Under the pieces are notes generated by a model. The model did no database searches and had not been told where the DNA came from. It worked only from the letters and a program-made list of their open reading frames with translations. Below, one piece after another: positions 13,190-23,768 of a stretch of 64,000 nucleotides of DNA (its first letter is position 1; each line of letters begins with the position of its first letter). A program made the position numbers and the translations under genes. This DNA comes from Utricularia gibba (Eukaryota; Streptophyta; Magnoliopsida; Lamiales; Lentibulariaceae): the NCBI GenBank assembly GCA_002189035.1, contig NEEC01000011.1, forward strand, positions 1,178,001 to 1,242,000. The letters are read 5' to 3'.

Positions 13190-14585
13190 TAATAAACGGA
13201 AATTCCTAATGTCGTTGCAAAAATAGAAAATTCTTTATCAAATAAATTTATAGTCCCTAATCCTCACAAAATACATATTAAATTGAAAATGCACAGTGGA
13301 ATTCGGGGTCGATCACAAGGAACTTGTGCTTGTCTTGTATTTCAGCAAATGCAGAATTCAAAGTAGGTAAGTCTTAGTCCAAGCTCGGACCAACAGTGGT
13401 AAACAAGTTCGGTAAACAAGATCGGTAAACAATATCAGGTCTTAACGCTAAAGTAATAGGTACCGGTTTTGTCTCAGAATAATACTAACGTGCCTTAAGG
13501 ATCTACAGGTGGTGTGGTGCCAAAATTCCTAATTTAATCTACCATGTTCCTATACTCACAACTTCAAATAACCTAAGTCTACCTAGGTCATTCACCATAT
13601 TTTCGACTAAGCTAGTCCCCCATATCATCACCAACATTGTAATTAGGTCTACCCGCATGCAAAGCATATAGAACTAGGTCTACCCGGTTCTACCCCGGAC
13701 TAACACCTACTACTTCCGTCTTGATTTGTTGGTCTACCTCTAAATCAAGCATATAAGTTGTAAAGCTACTTGTTCCCCTCCTTAGGTTTACCCATGGTTT
13801 GATAGAAACAGGAGCTAAGAAACTAAGGTCAATTTTACTAAGACTCCTAGATCCACACCACCATGCTTCAACTTAAGGCACTCCTAGGGTTTAGCTACTC
13901 ATGTTTTGAAGGTAAAATGTAATGTCATTAATATAAAATAACGAAAATATTGAGAACATCGTGCAGAAGTTTAGTGCAGAAACTAAAGACATCAATAAAT
14001 TAAAAGAAAGCAGTAAGAAGTCTGGTTTCCGTCTGCTACTGTTCTGGGCTAGAACAGTAGCGCTGAACTGGGTCTTGATCTTCTTCCTTCACGCTGGAGG
14101 TTCTTCTCCAAAAAAATCCCTTTTCTTCTTCCTTCTCCTTTCGTGTTCTTCGTGTTTGAGTTGGGGTTGGGGGAGAAACCCCCTCGTGTGTCCTCTCTTA
14201 AAATTCTGGGGTGAACTCCCTTTTTTTGCGATTCTCTCTCAGCTTTCTCTTGCCTCCCACTTCCCAAGGCAAGTACATTCTCTGACAGATCTGCTGCTCC
14301 AGGCCCTAACTTGCAGACTGTCGCCGTGACAGTGTACTCATTGCCCCCTGCACCCTGGTGACTTGCACGAAATCCAGATTTCCTTGATTCTTGGGCTACT
14401 GCTAGACTCCAAAATCGGGTTAGACATGGGGTGGGCTAAATCAAAGGATTTAGCCCATTAATCACACCAAAAATCATATTTTCCCTAATCAAATAAAAAT
14501 ACTTAAAACTATAAAATTAACACTTAAACATAATTAAAATCTATGATTTTTCTTATCCTAAAACATGAAAATTTGTGTGTTATCA
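13190..14585 (-). mobile_element. Solo LTR, copy A of a 1.4-kb LTR family
   Basis: It is 1396 bp, from TAATAAACGG (the usual TGATAAAC start with G changed to A) to GTGTGTTATCA, flanked by a perfect 5-bp duplication CACAC at 13185-13189 and 14586-14590. It aligns along its length to the copies at 16263-17646, 29725-30450 and 33589-34494. The shared landmark GGGGTCGATCACAAGG near 13307 reads on the minus strand as CCTTGTGATCGACCCC, resembling a motif near the 3' end of plant gypsy LTRs; hence the minus assignment, which is inferred. The 122-codon open frame at 13961-14329 is part of the LTR. Confidence 0.85.
14432..14457. repeat. Conserved LTR hairpin, copy A
   Basis: Arms TGGGCTAAATC and GATTTAGCCCA (11 bp, perfect) with loop AAAG. 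The same hairpin is found in copies at 29854-29879 and 34339-34364. Confidence 0.8.
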
Positions 14586-15769
14586 CACACTATATTAATT
14601 TTTGTGAATTGTGTAGTAAAATAGCTAGATTTTATAAATTTCTTTTGAAACACTGAACATGCTAGGCCGTGACATTTAGCATCGAATTACAATGTGCATC
14701 ACATTTCTAGCTTTTGTGCCACATACTCCTTCAAAAAACTATGATTACTCTCTAAATCTAACAACAAGAGAAGTTGGCCTCTCATATTGACTTCTACGAG
14801 CATCAGCTATTCTGTAGAAGATTGGTTCGATTGTCCGGTGAGAGAATTGAGTAAGACTCGAATTTCTACCTCTACTTTATTGTCACTTTCTGTGAACTTG
14901 ATTAAAAACAATTTCTTTAACTTATATCTATGGACTAACCTTTTGTCAAAATGAAAATAGAGGCTTTTAGCCTGCCTTTCCTCAAACTCTTTCTGAGGTA
15001 ATCACCTAACAAGACGTGAAGAGCATTTACTACCAGAAGGTTGTTTTCCATCAAATTGATCCCTTTTAACTTCCAAGTTTTCTCTTCATCTTCATGTACC
15101 CCTCTCCCCCTCTAATTTTTCAATTGTCATCATTGTTACTAGATTGCTGATCTTGCCTTCACATAACATGGTTGCAAGACTCATCGCATCTGTTGTGTTC
15201 AAGGGGTTTCGTAATTTGATTAACATCAAGATTTGTGGTTGGAGACTTCCTAGATAAATCCGCGACTCGTGTTCCGGATGAAGATTTTCTATGGTAAGAG
15301 CAATCTCCTCTAAAAGTTGATTATAGTCCTCTAAATCCTTATCTATCTTCAGATGAGTCAATCGTTCGAGTGATGAGCCTCAATGTCACAGTCCAAATCT
15401 TAGGTTGCATTCTTATTTGAAGCTCGAGTTGTCCCTTTTGAGTTTCATAAACCAGCATTGTGGAATGCCTTCTAATTGTGCTGCCATGACTCATAGCTTA
15501 TCATCTTCTAAGGTTTGGTGATACTCAAAGATGTGTTCGCAATGATTAATCCTTTCAGTGGGTTGGATATACCATTGAGCTTCAGAATCTCTAGTTTCAT
15601 CATTTTATAGCCGTCCTCATGGTTCCCGTCATTGTCTTTAAACAACATATAGGTTGTTTAAAGCATTCCATGTTCTCAAAGCATTTTTCCATGTCGCTCA
15701 GATATTGGTCTATTTTATGTTGCATCTATTTCAGGACATTCATTAACTCTTTCATCCATGGGATCTAAA

Positions 15770-15784
15770 GTTGCTCTGATACCA
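15770..15784 (-). other. Primer binding site of the gypsy element
   Basis: The minus strand reads TGGTATCAGAGCAAC, the classic initiator-tRNA-Met PBS, 3 nt inside the LTR start at 15788. Confidence 0.85.
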
Positions 15785-15787
15785 AGT

Positions 15788-16170
15788 TGTTATGTTGTTG
15801 GATTTTTGAGCATGTCATTAGCCCCGTAGAATAAGAAAAGGGTAGGAACACATCCAGATCATTCAAGATGGGTTGAGGAATTCCACACTCTTCTTTCTAC
15901 CTATTTTGAAAGAAGATAACAAAAGTGTGTTGATTTTCAAAAACTACACCTACTGTTCCGAATGTCTTTCATATAGGACATTCTTGAAAAAAGTTAGCAT
16001 TAGGCTCTACTTCCAGGTTGGTTATTCCTTCCTCCTTGTATAGACCTTATCTTGTAGATGGCCCTAGTTACTTATCTGGTCTCCTTCCTTAGATGCTATC
16101 GACTCTATTGGGCAACTAGCAATGCTACTGTCTCATTTGTTTCCTGATCGGTGTTCATGCTATTTCTAGT
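15788..16170 (-). mobile_element. 5' LTR of the gypsy element (right edge uncertain)
   Basis: It starts TGTTATGTTGTTGG beyond the PBS. The first ~60 bp recur at 10133. The right boundary is unclear because the copia element at about 16170 begins somewhere here, probably inserted in or next to this LTR. Confidence 0.5.
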
Positions 16171-19100
16171 GGGAGTCTTGATGTTGTTGTTATTGTTTTG
16201 CTCCTTGGCATTCATCACATCTGTCCATCTCTCCTGATCTCATGAAACTCATTATTGATTAATGATAACACACATTTCATTAGTGTTTTTAAGTTATAAA
16301 ATTGATATGTTTAATGATAAAATTATGTATTTTAATTATGATTTTTAATATTTTATTAATTGTAGTGTTAATTATATTTTTATGCATAATATTAATTAAA
16401 TCATTGATTTAGTCTATATTATGATTTCTAATATTTTTTCAAGTGTTAGCAGCAGCATTATGGATCATATTTAGCTAGTTTATGAGCACAATTCAATGGG
16501 GCACAAGACACAAGGAGGAGACATGATTAATATTCAGTCGTCTACAGTCTGCAGATTCAGGCTAGGAACAGTACAGATGTCAGGAATAGTGTACTGACCT
16601 TGGAAAAAGAAAAGAAAAGAAAGGAAGATATTTTTTGGAGAGAGGAGATGGAGGAGAACATGATCAGACCCTAGAAGGGGGAGGAAGAACATGAAAGCAA
16701 GAAGATGAAGTCGATTTCTCTAGAAGAAAGACCAAAGACTTGAAGAATAACATCAAAGATCCAATTCAGTGCTACTGTTCTGAGTAGTGAACAAGAGTAG
16801 ATCGCGAACAAAACACTCTACTTTATCTTTAGTTTGCTGGACATTTCGTTACTTTGACGGTTGCTTTACAATGTCTTTAATATTCTCTTCAATTTATCTT
16901 AATGATATCATGCTTTATCTTTCATATATGAGTAACTAAAATCTTAGGGATGCTTGAAGAAGTAGAATGATGATGTGGAGGCTAGGGTTTATAATATGCT
17001 TTGTCATTGTTTCTTAGCATTTGTTTCTATCATTCCATGGGTAGACCTAAGGAGAGGTAAGGAACAAGTAGCTTCACAACTCTGATGCTTGATTTAGAGG
17101 CAGACCAACAAATCCATACAGGGATAGTAGGTATGTCTAGGGTAGAACCAGTGGAACGGGGTAGACCTAGTTCTGTATACTTTGCATGCAGGTAGACCTA
17201 ATTGCGGGGTTGGTGATGATATTGTGGACTATATTAGTTGAAAACATGATGAATAACTCGGTTAGACTTAAGTTATTTGGAATTGTGAGTATAGTAACAT
17301 AGTAGATTAAGTTAGACATCTTAACATCATATCAACTACACACCCTTAAGACATCTTAGTATTACTCTGAGTTAGAACGAGTACTTGTTACCTTTAGCGT
17401 TGAGACCTGATCTTGTTTACTGAATTTGTTTACTACTGTTAGTTTGAGCTTAGACTAAGAACTATTGTCACATCGAATTTTGCATCACGAAAAACACATT
17501 GCAAGCACAAGCTCCTTGTAATCGACCCTGAATTCCACTTTACATTTTGTGTTTAATTTATATCTTATGAGAATTAGGGCTTATAAATTTATTTGATACA
17601 AAATTTCTATTTTTACAACGACATTAGAAAATTTTTTCGTTTATCAATTAAAGACATTAGAGTTCATTACACTCCTCACATTGAAGTCAATATTCATTTT
17701 CGTACTATTAGTTAGACATTGTCTATTTATTTATATTGTTGTGCCAATGTAATCATCTTGTTTTACAATATATTGTTTATTATATATTGTTGTATCAATA
17801 TCCAAGTTTTAAATTTTCCTTTTGTTTACAAAGTAGCAGCAAAGCACGATAGTTAGGTTTTTGTTATTCTTATTCAACAAGTTGCATTGAAGCTTCGTTC
17901 AATCATGGATACTGCTCAATCAAGTGTTATGTGGAAGTTCAATGGCAAGGACTGTACTATATTGGCTGCTCAAATGATTTCTTATCTCCAAGCAATGAAA
18001 CTATACTAGACGGTTAATTCCAACCTATCTAATCCTCTAGAAAAAAAAAACCTCTAAAGCAAGCAAAAATAAAGGGTGGAATAGAAAGGACAAAGCAAGA
18101 TTCCATCGATTCTAGTATGTAAGAAAAAAGTGTTATCAGAGAAAATCACATTTTGAGAGTTATTGTTTTTAAAGGTCAGATGCAGATTGCACAGTATGCA
18201 ATCAATTAGGTCATGTGGACAAAGTATGTAAGAAAAAAAATCGATTACCACAAGTTTAGGCTTCTGTTGTTTGAGTAGTTAAAGATGGTGGCACTGAAAG
18301 CTTATTTGCTACCACTTACTCTATCTGAGAATTTCTAGAGGCAAGCCTCAGATGGAAGGTTCTACAAAATATGAGTTTCTATTTGCAGGAAATATTCTAA
18401 GATCCAAAATCATTCCACATGCAAGTTGGCTGGTGGACTCTAGTGCTCTACTCATATGATTGGTGATGCAAAATGCTTTACAATGAAGTACTCGTAGACA
18501 CCAAGCATAAGGCTTGGAGATGGTGAAACGCTAGAGGTCATCACCAAAGGTTCAATTCTAGTGCAAACACCAAAATGAATTCTGGTGCAAGTACCACAAT
18601 GAATTGAGAGATATGAGGATGTTTATTCAGTTCCTAGACTCAACATCAACCTATTGAGCGTTAAAAATTTAATGAAAAAGGATTCAAAATCCTTTATGGA
18701 GGTGGAATATGCATAATCGTAGATCTGTTAGGAGCTGAGGTGATCAAGATATCAGTTGTAGGAGATAATTATCATCTGCTCTCACCCATGATGTTATTGA
18801 GTTAGATAATGTTGTTACGGCTTTGAATCACTCATGATGATACAAAGTTTTTGGCTATATCAGTTATAATACTCTGGAGCTTATGTCCAAAAACCAAATC
18901 TACGGAGATCTACCACAACTTCACTCATATGTCATGCTTAAATGTGCTATTTGTCTACAAGGTATGACGAAACAAGCCTCTTTTGAATGACTTGGAGGCA
19001 GCAAGTATTTTGTAAGCTTTATTGATGATATATCCAAGTACTGCTGGGTTGTCTTTATGAAATACAAGAATTAAATTCTAGACAACTATATAAGCTTCAA

Positions 19101-19401
19101 AGCCTTAGTCAAGAGAAGTTATTGTTGTAAGGTGACATATCTCCAACACCCAATGGCTAATAAGTCTCGGCCATCTCTTTTGGTCTCAAGTAAATCGTTG
19201 TTGATCAAAGACATTAGAGTTCACTCCACATGCTGAACTCGATTTGCATTTTTGTGCTGTTAGTTAGGCATTGTTACTTATTACATATTGCGGTACCGAA
19301 GTAATCATCCTTTTAATAGCAATACACATCCAAGTTTTACATTTTTCTTTCATTTATAAAATAGCAGCAAAGCTTAAAGAGTCACACTTTTGGTATTCTT
19401 A
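16170..19401 (+). mobile_element. Copia retrotransposon, internally deleted, with a solo LTR inside its 5' LTR
   Basis: The 5' LTR (about 16170-16262 plus 17652-17871) and the 3' LTR (about 19145-19401) share AAAGACATTAGAGTTCA, TTAGTTAGRCATTG and TAGCAGCAAAGC. Between them, plus strand: gag start near 17905 (WKFNGKDCTILAAQM), zinc knuckle CTVCNQLGHVDKVC (CX2CX4HX4C) at about 18190-18235, protease-like WLVDSS near 18430, and integrase core GGSKYFVSFIDDISKYCWV near 18990-19060. Sequence then passes straight into the 3' LTR, so most of integrase and all RT/RNase H are deleted. Stops occur throughout. It is a non-autonomous fossil. Confidence 0.75.
16263..17646 (+). mobile_element. Solo LTR, copy B of the 1.4-kb LTR family
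   Basis: It is 1384 bp, TGATAACACAC...CGTTTATCA, with a perfect 5-bp target duplication ATTAA at 16258-16262 and 17647-17651. Relative to copy A (13190-14585) it is inverted. It interrupts the 5' LTR of the copia element: removing it joins ATTGATTA to AAGACATTAGAG, which aligns with the uninterrupted 3' LTR (GTTGATCAAAGACATTAGAG). The part corresponding to the conserved hairpin is diverged here. Confidence 0.85.
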
Positions 19402-20039
19402 AAAACTAAGGCTTGGAGACTTGGATGTTGTTGCTCTTGAGCTCTCCGTGACTGTGATTCTCTTCACTCCACTCCATGAGTGCACTGCTAGGTCACCCTA
19501 CTCCATGGATGCCACAGTCCTTCTATTTCCCTATTGGGGCACTTGCTTAATAAGCATTACCTTTAACGTGCAAGTGACTCTTCTCGAGTGTTGGCCTCTT
19601 GAGAACTTCCTTATGAGGGCACTATTGAGTTTGGGTAGTTTCTATCCAAGCCTTAGGCATGTAGGAAGTACTTCTCGGTTTCTTACTACGTGAGTAGCTC
19701 TTCCCGAGCACTTCTCATTTGAGCTTCACCCTACAGTCATATCTATCCAAACATTTCCTCAACAGGCCTATAAAGGGTATAACTTTCTGAACACTGCCTA
19801 CTTGGATGTTCCCTTGCACGAACTGATTTTTCCATGGTATTCCTACTTGGGTTTCGGCTATGCAATCCTACCTATGTATGCATTTCTTATCCAAGAGCTC
19901 CTCTGCCCAGGCACTATTTTAATGATTTCGTTCTGCCACAAATTAAGTTTATCTCTCCATGCTATAGAAATTCTTCTTGTTTAATGTGATTTAACATAGA
20001 CTTAACACTTTGTAATATCATGAAATTTAGTATCTTTGA
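19402..20039. other. Unclassified DNA with relatively long plus-strand open frames
   Basis: Open frames at 19421-19693 and 19802-19984 are Leu/Ser-rich translations of CT-rich sequence with no domain recognised. Probably repeat-derived. Confidence 0.35.
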
Positions 20040-20960
20040 CTATACCTTGTTCATTTTATTTAAATAATATTTATTTACATGACCAAGTCTTGGATGCAAA
20101 AGCTTATATGAATCCACAAAGTAAATTGAAGAAGTTTCATTCACATTGGAATTAGCATTAAGTACAATGAAGCCATTGTACTTACTATTTATTTAAAAAT
20201 TGTTTTGACATTTTTCTCCAATAAGTTTATTCGAACTCCATGATTACAATTATGTCTTTATATCCTCGTACATAATTGGTTTTATTAGGAGTCTTCTTTT
20301 CCTCTTTTCCCAATGATGCCCCTCTGATCGCATTAGGCGATATAATGACCAACTCTGTCACAAACATAGCACTCACCTTTTTTTTTCTTTTTTAATTTCC
20401 CACTAAAGTTGGCTTTATGGGGTTTCCCCTTCAATGTATTGAAGTTTGGTTTCTTTTGCAATTTTTGTGTCTTTGCTTTATGCTCAACAAAATTAGTCTT
20501 CTCTTGGAGCTCTTTAATCACATTTTGGACCTTGTTGTAGTGCTTGTTCTCAATTATAATATACTTCTAACCTCTTTGAGATCAATCCTTTTGTTTTTGT
20601 ATTTGAATTGTAATTTGTAATCATTTCAAGAGATGGGAATCTTCTAAGTAACAAGTTGGTATCAAATTCATCGGGTAATATTACACTCTAGTATTTAAGA
20701 AGTAGTTGCAATAATTCATTAATTTTCTCTTGCACATCTTGATTCTCCACCGTCTCCCAATGGAAAAAGCTGTTACAACTGAATTTTTGTTTAATCACAT
20801 CGTTGTCCATATGCTTTTCCATAATTGAATCCCTAATTGCTTCTGAAATTCTATAATAACCATGCAAATCAAAGAGTCAGTTTGCTAAAGTGGAAATAAT
20901 AGTATGTCTGATATATTTTATTCATTTGATCCAATTGGGTGTAGTTTATCTGATTAGTAA
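20040..20960 (-). mobile_element. Copia gag to GAG-pre-integrase fragment
   Basis: The minus strand carries Lys-rich gag sequence then a zinc knuckle CYVCDRVGHYIA (20333-20380), whose final Cys follows a stop codon. A decayed region follows, then a GAG-pre-integrase-like LLHPRLGH near 20085. Gag sequence appears to extend up to about 20960. No LTR was found on either side. Confidence 0.6.
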
Positions 20961-23500
20961 AAGAGTGTTCTAGATTATTTTTTAATATTTTTTTTATTTT
21001 TGAAAAAATAATAAGTCGAAGTAAAATTTTTTTGAAGAAATACAATAGAAATGATGTGTTATGAAAAAAATTACAGTAATGAAGATCATGAGGCTGAGGT
21101 TAAAAAATAAAATAAGAAGTAGAAATAGTTGTTTTATTATTTCTACTTTGTCAAAAATAGAAATATAAATAGGAAGTGTTTTTATGTAAAATTATTTTTG
21201 GTAAAAAAAAAAAAAAATAGTATCCAAAAATTTTTCAGAACACAATTTAAGTGAAATTGATAGCATCCAAGCCACCCCATGCATGTCAAAACCTTCTCCT
21301 TCGGACACTTGTAGTTTATCGCATTGAATTCTTCAACCTTTAGAGGCATAGGATTGAAAAGAGGGTTGATATGCAAAATTTTAATATCAAGGCCGATTCA
21401 ACATGTGGACCAGGGAGGGACTCAGCCTCGCAAATCCTTAAACCGTAGGAGCACATCCATTAAACAAGTGGACTAAAGTACACCTAGTGGCGCTACTAAG
21501 CATAGGCTCGATCAGCTAGAAAGATTAGGTCTGACAAGGACTTAGTTGCAACTAACCACTCCCCAAGACATATCTAATGGGTCCACCAACATCCTTCATA
21601 AGAAGGATAATGCATACTCAACAAACATTAAGAAAACCAAGTGAGTTGGATAACCAAACGTCCCCCTTGAGATATTCATGTCATATCTGACATCAGATAG
21701 CTGCATTACATCTCCCATCGAATCTTTACTTAATACTTAAAGAAACAAAATAACCAACTAAATATCATCTACACATACCTAAAAAAGAAATCTCCACCAC
21801 CATATGAGGGGACCCCAAGTTCAAAAGACAATCTTATTTCCAAGAGAGCAACCTCATGCTCAACACAACATTGTCTCAAAAAGCATTGCTCTTGAGAAAG
21901 TTTCATCTTCTTTCTTCCATTCAAATTCTGGTGGATTTCATAAAAATCATAATCCTCAAGTGGTTTTCTTCTAACACTCACAGTGTCTCTTGAGCAAATT
22001 CCTATCTTTACTGATTCTAAACACACAAACCTAAAATATAAAGTTGCTCGGAATCAATCCTAAAAGGAGTTTTTGAGAAGTAGTTTTGATTTGACGGCTC
22101 AAAAGGATTAGAGAGATTCTCACTGGCCAAGATTTGATATGACTCTCATCAATAAGGTGACTGAAGTCAAGATCATCATCTCTAAAGTAATTAATAATCT
22201 CTTAGGGTGTGTTTGGGTATGAGATTTAAATATATTAGGAAATATTTAAATAGGGATATGTAAATGGGAGAGGGACTTATGGATGGGATGAGATATGTTT
22301 GATTAATAAATTATAGATATGATATTAAATATGTTTTGGAGGTTTATGTTTTTGAAAAAGACAATTACACACATATTGTTGTGTAAACTAAAAACTAAAA
22401 AACAAAAACGCTATATTATGGTTCCTTTTACCTCCCAGCCCCACTTTGTTGTTTCGAGTATCTCCCAACCTTTGGGTACAATTCTAGGTTGAAAGATCAC
22501 AATGTATTCAAGATATTAGAATCCTTTGTTTTGCTGAAAAGAAACTCAATTGAAGAAGCACAGGAGATTTCGAAGAAGGGGAAGGGAATTGAGACTAAAA
22601 CGTCAAAGGAAATCCAGGATAAGTGAATCTTATCTCACTAAGGTGAGATGTTTAAATCCTAAAAATTAAGAATATAAAATTCTAATACTAATCCTACATA
22701 AATTTCATTCTACTTACCAAACTCAGAATTTTAATATACTCATGAATATATTACACTTAATACCATTACTGAAACACACACTTAGGCCATGTTTGATATA
22801 TATATAAAGGATTAAATTCACAAGTTTAGGAACCAAGACAATAGGAGAATTTTGACTCCGTTGTGCAACGTTCGTCTGAATGAAATACTCATCATAAATT
22901 CCCAACGTTCAATTAGGAAACAAACAATTGGCTTTGGTAAACATGCAAGTTTTTCTAAACCTACGTAAAATCCCTACCCAGTGATTTATCCCTAAACCTT
23001 CATTTATAAATACTTCTACCAAAGGTACATTTCTCGTGAATCCAAATAATCACAACTAAACTACCAAACACCCCATGACAAATAAACAATTGTTTCACAA
23101 TTTATCTAATCCAAATAGTTTAAATCTTATTAATTTTTTACTAGGATGCCAAACCTAGTAAGAAAATTAATCTACAACGGCATGTAAATTATGTTCTTAT
23201 ATCTTGTATACACTTGGAAAAATAGAATTTAAACTAATTTAACTTCAACAATTAAAATATGCTAAGAAAGTGGATACTAACCAATTGTTCTTAAAATCTA
23301 GTAAAAGACATTAAAATGGAAAAAAAATTCGAAAAACACAAAACTAGTTGAACGCTCACATGGGGAGAAACTCTAGAAGCTAGAAAATAAGAGAATAAAT
23401 TTGGAGAGCATATCAAGAATAATTGCAAAAAATGTTTTTTAAATAGAAATAAGAATTTATTTTAATATTTAAGAATGAGAAATTTATTTTATTTTTGAAA
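20961..23500. other. AT-rich intergenic DNA, repeats not classified
   Basis: No gene supported. An 85-codon minus-strand frame at 21769-22026 was considered as a homeobox fragment and rejected. GGGTGTGTTTGG-like sequence at 22205 and its rough complement at 23064 could be the ends of a hAT-like MITE, but the pairing is imperfect. Confidence 0.4.
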
Positions 23501-23745
23501 ATGAATATATGCAAAAGATATCCTAATTATGTCATGTCTTATTAATAGTAAGAGGATTCCCTTTACATGCACATGCAAATCTCATTTTTTCCTTCACATT
23601 AGTTGCGGGGAGGCCTGGAATCATCAATCCGTTGACCCAACAAGACTTCACAAGTTCAGACAGGGATGCAGAACTTCTAACAAGGCATTTCAAACAATAA
23701 CTCCCAACAATCATGAACAATAACGCGGGGCTCATTTTAGAGGAA

Positions 23746-23767
23746 GAAACACACACACAGACACACA
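23746..23767. repeat. (AC)n microsatellite
   Basis: AC/AGAC dinucleotide run directly beyond the RAD23 stop codon, in its 3' UTR. Confidence 0.8.
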
Positions 23768-23768
23768 T

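Larger units (their letters stand above)
12146..14701 (+). mobile_element. Solo LTR (about 1.16 kb without its insert) nested in the gypsy element
   Basis: Ends are TGATAG...GCATCA (TGAT/ATCA inverted) with a perfect 5-bp target duplication CATTT at 12141-12145 and 14702-14706. It is itself interrupted by the solo LTR at 13190-14585. No PBS, coding sequence or second LTR is present, so it is a solo LTR left by LTR-LTR recombination. A CCTGTGGATTCAACTC stretch near 13160 resembles the motif found near the 3' end of many plant gypsy LTRs and suggests plus orientation. Open frames at 12566-12956 inside it are not credible genes. Confidence 0.75.
11490..15787 (-). mobile_element. Ty3/gypsy retrotransposon remnant, split by a nested solo LTR
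   Basis: Minus-strand order from the right: PBS, gag, decayed region, reverse transcriptase. Gag at 15092-15361 reads YLGSLQPQILMLIKL and AMSLATMLCEGK, as in plant gypsy gag. RT start at about 11560-11680 reads PFYAPAILIPKKDGG, a stop in place of the usual Trp, then RLCMDYDPTNQ. The insertion at 12146-14706 interrupts it; joining 14707 to 12145 restores an open frame of about 45 codons (KEYVAQKLEMLTSHIKRM spans the join). RNase H, integrase and most of the 3' side are missing. Non-functional. Confidence 0.75.

Noticed and set aside
13961-14329. 122-codon open frame with a hydrophobic start
   Set aside because: Internal to solo LTR copy A, antisense to the frame in copy C, and not conserved as protein.
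21769-22026. 85-codon minus-strand frame containing RKKMKLSQEQ...EH, slightly like the start of an HD-Zip homeodomain
   Set aside because: The resemblance covers about ten residues and stops before any homeodomain helix 2/3 signature; no leucine zipper or flanking exon found.
22204-23074. Possible hAT-type MITE bounded by GGGTGTGTTTGG and its complement
   Set aside because: The two ends pair only partly, no 8-bp duplication was found, and such GTGTTTGG motifs are common in plant DNA.
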